From the NCBI GenBank assembly GCA_015847255.1, contig JADLZK010001152.1, positions 496,001 through 560,000 of the forward strand: a stretch of 64,000 nucleotides of DNA, given 5' to 3'. Shown one piece after another: positions 43,560-55,145 of the stretch. The notes beneath the pieces were generated by a model, which worked only from the letters and a program-made list of their open reading frames with translations, did no database searches and was not told the origin of the DNA. Made by a program: the position numbers and the translations under genes. This DNA comes from Hyparrhenia diplandra. Its lineage: Eukaryota; Streptophyta; Magnoliopsida; Poales; Poaceae. The first letter of the stretch is position 1. Every line of letters starts with the position of its first letter.

Positions 43560-45910
43560 CACAGCTGGAGCAGGAGTCAGGACCCACCTCTGATGATTTA
43601 TTGTTAGTCTAATTATGTGCTGGCTTATATTGCAGCTTATGGCGGCTTAGTGTTATGCTCTTACCCACCTAATCACATAGTGTGCTTTCTGCATCTCTTA
43701 TCCTATCCTTCGGATGAATTTCAGGTTTCACCTAGTCTACCACTGTAAACTCTCTGAGATGGAGCCTGTTATTTTTCTATATATATATATCAACAATGAG
43801 ATTAACTGCATCGTTAGATCTTCTATAAACAAATATATAGCCTTGTATGATTGATTGGTTTTCTTTCTTCCTTTTCTTATGTCATAAACGAATATTTTCC
43901 TAGTCTAAAAAGCCCTTTTTCGAAACCACCCATGTGCGTAGTCTAAAAGCTCAAAGTGTCTCGCACTAACCAAAGGCGTATTTCCTGTTCTTGAAAAAAA
44001 CAAAGACACTTTATTTAAAACAAATTGATCAACCAATCATCATTGCAATGATTAAATGCTGATTTGCTTTGTCCATGTAAAACCTCCAAAATCTGGGCAC
44101 CTTTTTCATTGATACCAAGACTGGTATTCAAGACAGTGTAAATCCTTGAAACTCGAATAGCAGAAATCACATCTAAATAACACCTTTCGTCAACCGGTTA
44201 GTCAGAAAGAAGAAATTATACAAAGAGATCAAAATAGTTGAAATTCACGCCCTCTCAATCCCACGAAAATTTTAAGGTAATAAGAAAAAGATGAGCAACT
44301 CTTCCACATTGTGTCAACCTTCCCTTCAAAAGTTACATCTAGGTTCAACCAAACCCTAGACTTGATACAACGTGTGGCTGTGACCTCTGGTCTCGTCTCA
44401 GTATCTTTTAAGAACGATAACACATAATAAATTTAAATAATATCATAATTTAAGTTTAAAATAGGTAGTGGCACAAAAAGGAAAACCGCTTGTCGTTTTA
44501 AGAGTAATTGTTGCAAATATGACAAAAGGCCTGCCACTACCAGATACAGTAATTGATTTGCATATGCCAATTTGTGTTCGGACTTCGGACAGCTTTTGCA
44601 AGTGTTTCTCTTCTGATTTTTTTTTTAATTAAACATAAAGTGTCAGTTAAAACTTGTTGCTGCCACCAATCCTAATTGATTCTGAAATCTGCAGGTGTGA
44701 TATGCAGGTTGACAGAAACCATTCTCTTTAGCTTTTAGACATATCATTCTCTCAATATCCATATATAGCATGTTGAATTTTATGAGTGGGCAGTTCACCT
44801 AATAGCTTTAAATTTTAGGGAGAATTTGATAAATAAATCAACCGAGTATATATAATCATGGCTTAGCATACATTTAGAGCTAACATTTTCAAAGCAATTC
44901 ACTGAACTTTTCTGCAGTACACAGTTGTTATCTAGAACAACGAGAGAAAACAAGAGAGTTAATAGAGAAGGTAAAAAGGTCAGAAGATTAATTATGCCTC
45001 CCAAGACGACTGGCACCTGGCTCTGTGAGGGGACGAGCGGCCGCCATTGCCCTGCTCGACCGCGCGCGTGGACGCGGTGGGCCTTGCGCTTCTGGGTTCT
45101 GGCTGAAACGAAACCTGGGCCGGCCTTGGCCGGGCGGAGAGTGTGACGATCTGGCCACGACCATGAATGAGTTTATTTGTCCGGCCCAAATCAGGGGTCG
45201 TTTTGCAAATATCAACCCAAACCAGTGTCCTGAAACCTATGTTAAAAAAAAAAAAAACTGAATCCTGATCGCAATTTGTGATCATGACCCGAATCCGGAG
45301 CCTATTTTGACAGCATGTTTATGCCTGGCTGAACACCATCTGGTTCCATTCAGAAGTTTGGCAATTATAGTTTCAGACAGACAGAAAAAAAAAAAGGCGA
45401 CTTCAGGCGGCACATACTATAAATAAATTTTCTGTACTGTGCAAAGTAGTATGCTTCAAGTTCTGTATCACCCACACAAATAGATAGTGTAATGTTTTTA
45501 CAAGACCCACAGCCACTAGAAAAAAAGTTAGCACTACGATTCTACTACTAAAGTGAAAGGGAAAAGTACAAAGAAGCTTGTCAAAGACGTACTCAAAGTT
45601 GGCATCACATCACATCAATATTTAATATGTTCAGGAAACTTGTCATGAACATTATCAACTCTTTCCCGTCTAAAAGCACAAAGTGTGTCTTGCAAACACA
45701 AAGACATGTTCCTTGTTCTCGTGAAAATAAATTAAATACAACATAACATGCAACCTATTTAACTTGAATTCACCGACAAATGGACAACACAATGATTAAC
45801 TATTAATTTTCCTTTTCCATGTAAGATCTCTTGAATCTGAGTAACCTTTTTTTCAGTTGTATCAAGGGTAATCTTTTTTCTCGAAAAGAAAGATTTGCAT
45901 ATCTTTGTAT
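43560..45910. other. intergenic DNA, no supported gene
   Basis: AT-rich, except for a short GC-rich patch at 45000-45150 and A-runs near 45243 and 45385. No long frame, TIR or splice-bounded island was recognised. Confidence 0.45.
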
Positions 45911-46790
45911 TTAAGAAAAGAGTGAAATGCACCAATGGTCCATTAACTTTTGGCGGGTTTCACTTAGGTCCATCAACTCTCAAAGTGGGTTTTCAGGTCC
46001 ATTAACTTTTGGTAGGGTTTCACTTAGGTCCATCAACTCTCAAGTGGGTTTTGGGTCCATTAACTTTTGCCCATGTTTCATTTTAGGTCCATCAACTATG
46101 AAAGTGGTTTTCGAGTCCATAAACTTTTGTCTATGTTTCACTTAGGTCCATCTTTGGCGTGACGGGCTCGAGGTGGCTCATCCACCAGGCTCTCACCGTG
46201 TCCACCATGCACAGGCATGAGAGCCTACTGGCGACCCCCAATGTGGCCATCATTTGTCGTCGGCAAGGCCCGCCATCGACACCCAACACCACGCCGTTAC
46301 GTCCCACGTCGCGGCCGACGACACCACGCCGCTTCCACGCGGTGGCCACTTTCTGTCCGTCCGGGGTTGTGGAGCGGCGTGGTGTGCGCCGTCGCAATGT
46401 GGGACCGAACGGCGTGGTGTTGGGTGCTAGCTTGCCGCGTCGATGGCAGCGTGGCCACAATGGGGGTCGCCGGCAGAGGCTCTCATGCGTCGTGCACGGT
46501 GGACGGTGAGCCGGGTGGACAGCCACCTCGCACCGGCCGCCGCCACCATGGACCTAAGTGAAACATAGACAAAAGTTTATGGACTCAAAACCACTTTCAT
46601 AGTTGATGGACCTAAGTAAAACATGGGCAAAAAGTTAATGGACCGAAAACCCACTTTGAGAGTTGATGGACCTAAGTGAAACCCGCCAAAAGTTAATGGA
46701 CCTGAAAACCCACTTTGAGAGTTGATGGACCTAAGTGAAACCCCGGCCAAAAAGTTAATGGACCATTGGTGCATTTCACTCTTAAGAAAA
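45911..46790. mobile_element. foldback Mutator-like element (862 bp) with 9-bp TSD
   Basis: ttaagaaaa flanks the element exactly at 45911-45919 and 46782-46790. The ends are GAGTGAAATGCACCAATGGT and its complement. The inverted repeat covers essentially the whole element: outer arms (45920-46155 and 46545-46781) carry several tandem ggtccatcaactctcaaagt-type units, and inner arms (46156-46340 and 46370-46540) carry gcatgagagcct, cgaccccca and cacccaacaccacgccgtt with their complements. The unpaired centre is only about 30 bp, near 46345-46375. A 9-bp duplication is the Mutator-superfamily hallmark. It encodes no transposase and would be non-autonomous. A transcript would fold into a long hairpin. 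Confidence 0.9.
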
Positions 46791-47110
46791 AGAGTTTTAC
46801 ATTATCAACGATAATCTACAACAGCCGGTTTGAAATCATGTGCCTCAAACTGGTTATTTAGAAAGCTAAAAAAATAAGAAAAATGGAACAGCCGTCAGGT
46901 CATAAGATCGAGTTGGGTTGAATGCATTGTTTGCATATCTTTTTTTTCTTCCTTTCCTGAAAAAAAAAATTGGAGAGAACTACGCTTCATTGTTTTAAGA
47001 ACTACGCTTCATTTTTTTTCCTTTAAGATATAGTCCTATTTTTTCTCCTCTCTCTCTGCAAATCGCAGTCCCTATCTTTCTTTCTTGCACTAAATAGCTT
47101 GAGGGATTTG
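46791..47110. other. AT-rich spacer with a 22-bp-period duplication
   Basis: agaactacgcttcatt occurs exactly at 46976-46991 and 46998-47013, separated by gtttta. No gene. Confidence 0.7.
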
Positions 47111-47119
47111 TAAACTTGT

Positions 47120-47351
47120 TCACTCTTTTTTGGTCAGTGGAAAGGGGGACGAGCGCCTAGTTTCATCTCTATGAGGCTTCACCCTACCACTAAAAGACCG
47201 AGACTAAACCACCTCGTTGTCAACGAGCACAACATGTACCATTGAAAGAACAATGCTGTTAAATCTTAGAATAAATCTAAAATGAAGCACTTGCGTCAAG
47301 GACTTGAACCAGGATGGATAAGTTCCACCATAATGAATCCACTCAACCAAG
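47120..47351 (-). mobile_element. tRNA-derived SINE (minus orientation)
   Basis: Minus strand: an A box TTGGTTGAGTGG (plus 47339-47350) and a B box GGTTCAAGTCC (plus 47300-47310) lie about 29 bp apart, as in pol III tRNA-type promoters. They are followed by a non-tRNA body of about 180 bp extending to about 47120. Target duplication and tail are not clear. Confidence 0.55.
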
Positions 47352-47554
47352 GGATTACAAATTTAAAAGACTGACATTCAACGAAAGTTAATTATCAATT
47401 TCAGGATCCCCATGCCGTGCGTGTGAAATTACTTTCATAGAAGTGGTACACTCCATACACCCTTTTATCGGTGAGGAGACAAACATTTGATCTTTAGCAA
47501 TACTTGTTTTTTTTATATAAGAATACAATTATGAGATGGGAATGTACAATTACG

Positions 47555-49524
47555 TCAAAGGGACTTGTCTTCAACAGATATTCCAGTCTCACTTAGCTGT
47601 ATGCATGAACTGGCATTGGTAGCAATTGGGGTCTGTGTATGAGAGCCTCGTAGAAGGCTCATCGCAATAGCCTTGTATACAGTTTCTGAAGGATGCAGAC
47701 CATCCCATGATCCATGTGTTTCTGGGTTGTCACATAATTTGTATTCTCCACGTCCACAACTTACATCTTGGGACACACCATAGCTTCCTCCTCCACCACA
47801 ACAAGCCACCAAGGGATATTTGATTCCTGAACCTCAATCATTGCAATGTTAACCACAATGTATTTTTTAGGAAACGTGTGATTATTCTTAATTTCTAATA
47901 AGGTTCTAAACAATATTCACTGAAACCAACTAATCTGTTAACCTAGATCTTAATGCAAGTGGCATGATGCTAATACTATAATTGCATCAGAGAAATAAGA
48001 TTAAACCTTCATACTACTTTATCTTATATCCCAAATGCAATTGGTCACTGCACTTTCTACAATGAAAGGTTGTGAGGTGAAACATTTTTTTGAGACATCT
48101 GTAGAGATGGTCAAAACATGATTTTAGTGGCCAAACGCCATGAATATCTGTACTATATTTTTTGTTTTCAGAAAAAAAGGTAGAAGAGATATATTTGAAC
48201 TCACCGTATTGTTGCGGGGAAACAAAAACCTCCATAGCGGCTCCATAGTAATCAGCATAGGTGATGGTCACGCCAGGATGGAGCTTACCCAACTTCTCCA
48301 ATTCCTCGATCAGAAGCTTGTTATGATACTGTGCAAACTCGTTCAGCCATCTAATGCAACCTGTCCTTGACTCGTAATAATCTTCTTGCTTGTCACTCTG
48401 GAATTGGAGCAGATACCATGGGAGGCATCCAATCGGGAGGTTCCCTGGAACCACCAGAGTCTTGGCTCCTAGTCCGATCAACTCCTTCAAAAATCAGATG
48501 TATTTGCATTGCTATCTGTACAATGCCAGTGTGTATGATCGATACAGAAAAACAAATACTCACTGTAATAGATGAAGAGATTTTAGTGATAACGGCTGGA
48601 GCGAAAGTGAGAACACTCTGAAATGGAACTCTTGCCAGAAGGGGCAGGTTGTAGTCATTGCCTCCAATTTCTCCAACTATGAAAAGGGATTGGTTCATCA
48701 TCTCCGAGCAACCTGTGCAATATCAACATTCAGCGTGGCTGTGTTTTCTGAATTTAATTAGCACCAAAGAGTAACTATATATGATCAGCTGATAGTGAGG
48801 TTACTGAAATTTTCTTGAGCATAAGCCACATCTATCTACACCAGTTGAATCAACAACTGGTTGTACCTCACATAAGTTAAGAGTTGATCAAAAATATCTG
48901 CAGGTGATGCTGACGGCAAGAAAAGAAACAGTGACATGCCTGACAGGTCGGCGGCGGGGCAGAGGAGGCTGAGCATGTCCCGGAACCACTCGAGCTCCGT
49001 GTCGAGGTGCACGACGTCGTCGCCCAAGTCAAAACCCCTGTCCAGGAAGAAGTCCGCGGCGAGCGCCGTGGCGCGACCCACCGCGAAGTTGGCCCCGTGC
49101 AAGAAGTCCTCGGCGCGCCGCCCGCTCAGGTAGGGCGGCACGAACGGAAGCCCCAGCGCATCAGCTGCAGATTTATTTCAAAATCAGAACCAAAATCGAA
49201 ATTGGTCGGTGGATGGATAGCGGCAGCGGCAGCAGGGGTATTTGTGACTGGCAATGGCATACCGATGAAGTCGAGGACGATGCGGCCGTCGGTGAAGCGG
49301 CCGGTGGCGCGGTGGAAGAAGGTCTCGCCGTAGGGGAGCCGGAGCACGGGGTCGGAGTCGTTGCCGTAGACGAAGCGGTAGTTGCCCGTGTCCGCCAACG
49401 AGTCGCCGAAGCTGAACACGCGTGAGTAGCACGCTGACGCCGGCACAACTAGTGCAGCCGCCGTCGCCACCACCATCGTGAACAGCAGCCGTCTTCCTCC
49501 TCCCCTGGAACGAGAGGAAGCCAT
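47555..49524 (-). CDS. GDSL esterase/lipase, five exons (copy A)
   Basis: Exons: 49524-49263, 49164-48940, 48712-48564, 48484-48205 and 47826-47555, with all phases consistent, giving 395 aa. An N-terminal hydrophobic signal peptide ends near residue 30 (…VVPASAC). SGNH blocks: FSFGDSLADTGN with nucleophile Ser42; NFAVGRATA at about 113-121; GEIGGNDYN with Asn181; SWDGLHPSE with Asp347 and His350. Plant GDSL enzymes are secreted or apoplastic hydrolases of lipid or acyl esters; the substrate cannot be inferred. Oddities: block II reads VGR where copy B has the usual VGG, near the oxyanion-hole glycine, and intron 2 begins with GC rather than GT (tcag|gcatgtc). It is a tandem paralogue of 52750-54676 in the same orientation; its 5' end was locally duplicated. 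Confidence 0.93.
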
Positions 49525-50117
49525 GGTTTCTTCTGCTCGTCAGTTTCGGCCAAGCGCGATATGATAGCGGTGCTCGTGTATTCGTGTCGCGTGTGGGGTG
49601 GGTGGGAGCTAGTAGCTGGTAGTTAGACCGTACACGTCAGGGAGGAGTGGAGGACCCGCCAACTGCTGAAGGACAGGAATGGAATGCCAACTGCTAAAGG
49701 ACAGGAATGGAGTTTCAGCCCATGGACTGTTTCAGGTCACTGCAAAGTTAGAAGGAATCCAAATTAGAATTTTAAGTTAATGGTTAAACACATTTAACTT
49801 TAGTAGATTAGTGCAAGGTTTTCTAGTTTTGACCGTGGTGAAATCTCTGGATCAAGTCTCTTTTATAATCTTCTGTTCTACCTGATGCTGCTGGATGAAA
49901 ATTGCAAGAGCTACCTCATATACAACGCCAAACTTTAAGCGTGTACTTACCATGCAAATATTCGATTAAGGCCCAGTTCATGAATCATTTGTTATTAGCT
50001 CTCAAGTATCCTATCACTTCCACAAAAAACGTTTTAAAAAACGCTAACATTTTCCGTTAGAAACAACTCCATCAAAACTCAGTGGTGAAGTGGTAAGGAG
50101 ACGTGACTGTTGACTTG

Positions 50118-50293
50118 TAGCTGTAGACGAAGCGGTAGTTGCCCGTGTCCGCCAACGAGTCGCCGAAGCTGAACACGCGCGTGTAGCACGCTGACGCTGA
50201 CGCCGGCGCCGCCCCAGCTACCACAGCCGCCGCCACCAACATCGGGAACAGCAGCAGTCGTCTTCCTCCTCCCCGGGAACGAGAGGAAGCCAT
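50118..50293 (-). pseudogene. truncated GDSL esterase/lipase first exon
   Basis: The ATG at 50293 opens a signal peptide and FSFGDSLADTGNYRFVYSY closely matching copy A (Ser nucleophile present). Identity stops at 50118, where the exon is fused to the duplicated upstream repeat; an out-of-family tail then runs to a stop at about 50072. All later exons are missing. It is a by-product of the tandem duplication. If transcribed it would give a secreted-type peptide of about 73 residues. Confidence 0.9.
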
Positions 50294-50473
50294 GGTTTCT
50301 TCTGACCTCGTCAGTTTCGGCGGTGCTGGAGACGGCCAGTGGACGGGTGCGAGACAGTGCGAGAGCGGTGCTCGTGTAGTGAGACGTGTCGTGTGGGCGG
50401 TGTGGGAGCTGGCTGGTAGTTAGACCGTACACGTCAGGAGGACCAGCCAACTGCTAACTAAAACAGAAAGGAC

Positions 50474-50585
50474 AGGAATGGTGAATCCAAATTAGAAGGA
50501 ATCCTTTCAGGAGGACCATTCACCATTCCTTCTAACCACCAGCGCACTAATTCAAAATTCTAATTTGGATTCCTTCTAACTTTGC
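50474..50585. repeat. nested inverted repeat in the duplicated promoter
   Basis: aggaatggtgaat (50474-50486) pairs with attcaccattcct (50518-50530). gaatccaaattagaa (about 50483) also has its complement ttctaatttggattcc at about 50568. The segments come from the same upstream repeat re-inserted in both orientations, consistent with template switching during repair. Confidence 0.65.
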
Positions 50586-51185
50586 AGTGACCTAAAAACA
50601 CGTCAGGAGGACCAGCCAACTGCTAACTGAAACTGAAACACGTTAGAAGGAATCCAAATTAGAATTTTAAGTTAATGGTTAAACACATTTAACTTTAGTA
50701 GATTAATGCAAGGTTTTCTAGTTTTGACCGTGGTGAAATCTCTGGATCAAGTCTCTTTTATAATCTTCTGTTCTACTTCTACCTGATGCTGCTGGATGAA
50801 AATTGCAAGAGCTAACTCATAACGCCAATCTTTAAATGTGTACCGGTGCAAATATTCGGTTAAGGCCCAGTTCATGAATCATTTGTTATTAGCTCTCAAG
50901 TATCCTATCACTTCCCACAAAACGATTTAAAAAAACGCAAACATTTTCCGTTAGAAACAACTCCATCAAAATTTAGTGGTGCAGTGGTAACGAGACGTGA
51001 CTGTTGACTTGTAGGTTATGGATTTGAGTTTTGGAAAAGGACATTTTGTTTTTTAAAAGAATCTGTGTTTTCCAAGAACTATTAATGGAGGTGGACACAT
51101 TAAGACGTCTTGTCTCTGTTGATCAATTTTCAGAGGCGGACATTCTGACTGCCACTGTAAATGGCGATCAACGATAATGTTTTCG

Positions 51186-52094
51186 GATAGCCTACCTCAC
51201 CGCTGCGAGCCTCGCAGGTTGCGTGGATCCTTTGGCAACCATGCCGCGCATGGCTGTGGAGCCTCTCTCGGGAGGACCCAATGCTTGACGAGTTCGTGGC
51301 ATGGGGCTCGGGGCCGCACCTCCCGCAAAGACGCCCGCTTCAAAGACCAAAGACAGCACCCGCACCACCGGTGCAAAGGACCGGGTGGGCGGATCTAGTG
51401 GCGGGCGGAGTTTGCGCCCCTGGCCCTTCGGTGCCGCTATTCGAGGGGGGGCCCTTCACCGCCGGAGGAGCCCGCTGCTTCGGGGCCTCCTCCGGTGTCT
51501 TCGGAGGAAGAGGGTCTCACATCCGCCTCGCAGGCCAGGGGTCCCTAAATGTGAGAGATTGAAGACGCGGTGTGTGCCGCTGGCGCCGCCACTCATCAAG
51601 TCGTGGCCGCGTCTACGCCGAAGGCCGCACTCCAGCCTCCACACACGCCTTCGACGCAATGGTCGATCGCGGCACGCACCTAGGGTAGGGGACGGACTTT
51701 GCGTGCCCGCATGCTACCGCTCGAAGTTGGGCACGTATGGACGCTGGGCGGAGGCCCGGCACACCGTGAGCGGACAAGGTCAAGACCATCTTCGTGGAAG
51801 GCATGCCGGCCCACCAAGCGCCGCCGCTTTGAGACTCTTCTGAATGGTGTTATTGACACCTCCTCCTTTGACCTCAACACCGCGGGTCTTGATGAGGAGG
51901 CCGCCTAACCCAGCTTTCGGGAGGTTTGTCGACAATTGTCAAGATGTAACCCCAACAAGTGTATCCAAAGAGTTGTTAGGTCTTGCCTCGTAATCATTTG
52001 GTTACCGCTGCACCTTGTTTGTTTGAACTTTATTCTCGCTTAATGAAAAAACACGAACGGCGAAGTTCCTAAAAAAAAAAAAGATAGCCTACCT
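51186..52094 (+). mobile_element. 885-bp poly(A) retroposon with 12-bp TSD
   Basis: gatagcctacct flanks the insert at 51186-51197 and 52083-52094. The insert (51198-52082) ends in A12, preceded by cgaacggcgaagttcct. It is GC-rich for its first 700 bp. One frame ends FETLLNGVIDTSSFDLNTAG and stops at 51908; I do not recognise it. It is probably a 5'-truncated LINE or other LINE-mobilised transcript. Confidence 0.8.
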
Positions 52095-52740
52095 GCCTCC
52101 ATAAATAAAAAAATGCTTGCCTTCGAAAATATTTTCTGTACCAGTGTTTCAGTGTTTGTATGACTGTACGCGTGAGTGTGGTGGGTGTGTTGTATTTTGT
52201 TTGGTTCCTTCTTCTCATGCAAAACACAATATTTCTTTTTTAAAATAGGTTCAACTGGTCCATGGATTTTTTTTTTTTTTTTTTTTTTTTTTGTAAAATC
52301 ATTTCACATATGCATACCCTCATATGTACACGCTTAATCCTATAGACGCATACAAGTACACAGATAGTTGTCCCTATCAGCATCCTGAAACTCTAAGAAC
52401 AAGGTACCACTCATCTAGTCGGTGGGATATTTTGAGAATCACACTGTATACACAAACACTTATATATATGCACGTGCATACTATGAACAAAAGCGCACAC
52501 ACCTTACTCCTATAAGTACTTCGAAAAAAATGAGTGTAAGCCGGCCGCCTCACGAGCACATTGCCTGCTATTGAAACAACGCACACAATGAACCATACTT
52601 GCCTTGACTTACACCGTTTTATCGGTGGAAAACAAACATATTTGACCTTTAACCATTTTCTTTTATTATATAAGAAAACAATTAAGGAATGTATTTGACA
52701 ATTACATCTTAGAAGGACAAGGAAGTATTCATTAGATATT
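52095..52740. other. 3' flank of GDSL copy B, with long poly(T)
   Basis: A T-run of about 27 lies at 52267-52292 with no flanking repeat found. The rest is AT-rich, with no gene. Confidence 0.5.
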
Positions 52741-52749
52741 CCGGTCTCA

Positions 52750-54676
52750 CTAAGTTGTGTGTGCGCATGAACTGGCGTTGGTAGCGATTGGTGGCTGTAT
52801 ACGAGAGCCTCGTAGAAGGCTCATCGCAATCGCCCTGTACACACTTTCTGACGGATGCAGGCCATCCCATGATCCATATGCTTCTGGGTTATGACATAAT
52901 TTGTAGTCTCCACGCCCACATCTTATATTCGGGGACACACCATAGCGTCCTCCTCCACCACAGCAAGCCACCAAGGGATATTCGATACCTGAACCCCAAT
53001 CATGACAATGTTAACCAGTGTAAGCAAGAATACAACATTTAGGTAACGTACATGTGTATTTGTTTTAATTTCTAATTAAGGTTTAAATGGTATCCATTGA
53101 AACGGACTAATTTGTTAACATGGAGCTTAATGCAAGTGGCATGATGCTAATACTATAGCAGGCATCATATGTGTCCTATAATTGCATCGGAGTATAAGCT
53201 AAAACTTTCAGACTACTTTATATCATATCCCAAATGCAATTTGTCACTTGACTTTCTACTATGAAATGTTGTGATATGAAAAACTTTTCAAACATTTGAA
53301 GAGACGATCATTCCACTTTTCAAAATGATTTAAAGGTCAAACAATATGTGTATGTCTCTGTACTATGTCTTTCAAAAAACAAGTAAAAGATATATATTTG
53401 AACTCACCAAATTGTTGTGGAGAAACAAAAACCTCCATGGCGGCTCCATAGTAATCAGCATAGATGATGGTCACGCCAGGTTGGAACTTACGCAACTTCT
53501 CCAATTCCTCGATAAGAAGCTTATTGTGGTACTGTGCAAACTCGTTGAGCCGTCTAATGCAACCTGTCCCTGGCTCGTAATCTTCTTTCTTGTCACTTTG
53601 GAATGTCAACAGATACATAGGGAGGCATCCAATCGGTAGATTCCCTGGAACCACCAGAGTCTTGGCTCCTAGCCCGATCAACTCCTACAAGAATTGGATG
53701 CATTTGCATTGGTTTATATGTGTACAATGTTAGTGACAATGTTGGATACAGAGGATTAAATACTCACTGTGATAGTTGAAGAGATTTTGGCGATAACAGC
53801 TGGAGCGAAGGTGACAACATTCTCAAAAGGAATTTTCCTGATAAGAGGCAGGTTGTAGTCATTGCCTCCAATTTCTCCAACCATGAAAAGGGATTGGTTC
53901 ATCATGTCCGAACAACCTGTGCAATATCAACATGTCTTAGAAAATGGAAGATAACTTGTCGCCTCTTTGTGTCCACACATAACTTTCACGATATTACGTA
54001 ATTTCAGTGATATTAGCCTTTTAAAGAAACACGGGTGAATGGGCTGATCGCGAAACAAAGAGATGATATTAGAAATTAGAAACAGTGGCATACGTGAGAG
54101 GTTGCCCGGGCAGATCAGGTTGAGCATGTCCCGGAACCACTTCATCTCCATGTCGAGGTGCACTACGTTGCCCACGTCAAAACCCCTGTCCCGGAAGAAG
54201 TCCGGGCCGAGCGCCGTGGCGCCGCCCACCGCGAAGTTGGCACCGTGCAAGAAATCCTCGGCGCGCCGCCCGCTCAGGTAAGGCGGCACGAACGGAAGCC
54301 CCAGCGCATCAGCTGCAGATTTCAATGAACAACAATGGTCGGTGGATGGATAGCAGTAGCAGGGGGCATTGTGGCTGGCTGGCGTAGGCGTACCGATGAA
54401 GTCGAGGATGACGCGGCCGTCGGTGAAGCGTCCGGTGGCGCGGTGGAAAAAAGGTCTCGCCGTAGGGTAGCCGGGGACGGGGTCGGAGACGTTGCTGACG
54501 AACCGGAAGTTGCCCGTGTCCGCCAACGAGTCGCCGAAGCTGAACACGCGCGTGTAGCACGCTGACGCCGGCGCCGGCGCCGCCCCAACCAGCGTAGCCG
54601 CCACCAACACCACTGCCACCACCATTATCGGGAACAGCAGCCGTCTTCCTACTCTCCCGGAAAGAGAGGAAGCCAT
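52750..54676 (-). CDS. GDSL esterase/lipase, five exons (copy B)
   Basis: Exons: 54676-54394, 54312-54094, 53916-53768, 53684-53408 and 52988-52750; phases are consistent and give 388 aa. The signal peptide is longer than in copy A. Catalytic residues are all present: Ser50 (FSFGDSLADTGN), NFAVGGATA, Asn186 (GEIGGNDYN), and Asp351 and His354 (SWDGLHPSE). Intron 2 has a normal GT donor. In exon 1 a 1-bp loss near 54472 and a 1-bp gain in a T-run (plus A-run 54446-54451) cancel out, replacing the conserved LPYGETFF of copy A with PGYPTARPFF over about ten residues; this motif lies between catalytic blocks I and II. Otherwise it is a close tandem paralogue of copy A, presumably a secreted ester hydrolase. 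Confidence 0.92.
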
Positions 54677-54919
54677 ATGGTTTCTTCCCCTGGGCTGCGC
54701 TCGAGACGGGGTGGAAGAATGAAACTGAACAAGCGCGATGGCGGTTCTCTCGACGTAGGTAAATAAACGTCAGGAGGACCAGCCAGCTGCAAACTGAAAC
54801 CGAAAGGCCAGGAATGGAGTTTCTCAATCAAGCAGGTAAAGCGCGACACTCGTCCATTTGGAATTGAGCTTCGGTCGTCAGCGACACGGCAACAACAACT
54901 TGGGAGAGAATAGCTAGTA

Positions 54920-55145
54920 CTACCTCCGTCCGTGAATAAAAATCATTCAAAGAATAATACAAAAAAAAAAAATGATCAAATTTATACATAAGAAGAACAA
55001 ATGTTTACGACAATGAATAAGCTTACTATATTCTATGGTGTATCTAATTATATTAATTTGATTTCATAATTTAATTTTCTTTTCTATAGACTCGTTGGCA
55101 AATTCTAGTCTACTAATTAATTTATTCAAGGACGGAGAGAGCAGT
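54920..55145. mobile_element. Stowaway-type MITE
   Basis: ctacctccgtccgtgaataaa (at 54920, with TA before it) pairs with tttattcaaggacggagaga near 55120-55139. The CTCCCTCCGTCC-type end and TA target fit Tc1/mariner-derived Stowaway elements. Confidence 0.7.

Larger units (their letters stand above)
49363..51016. repeat. tandem duplication of GDSL first exon plus upstream region
   Basis: Unit 1 (about 49363-50117) and unit 2 (50118-51016) each contain the 5' part of the GDSL first exon followed by its upstream DNA. The distal parts (49751-50117 and 50646-51016) are nearly identical over about 370 bp. The junction at 50117/50118 joins …gttgacttgtag directly to coding sequence. Unit 2 is longer because of extra sequence at 50440-50645. 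Confidence 0.85.

Noticed and set aside
52264..52292. Poly(T) of about 27 as a retroposon tail
   Set aside because: No target duplication or element body could be found on either side.
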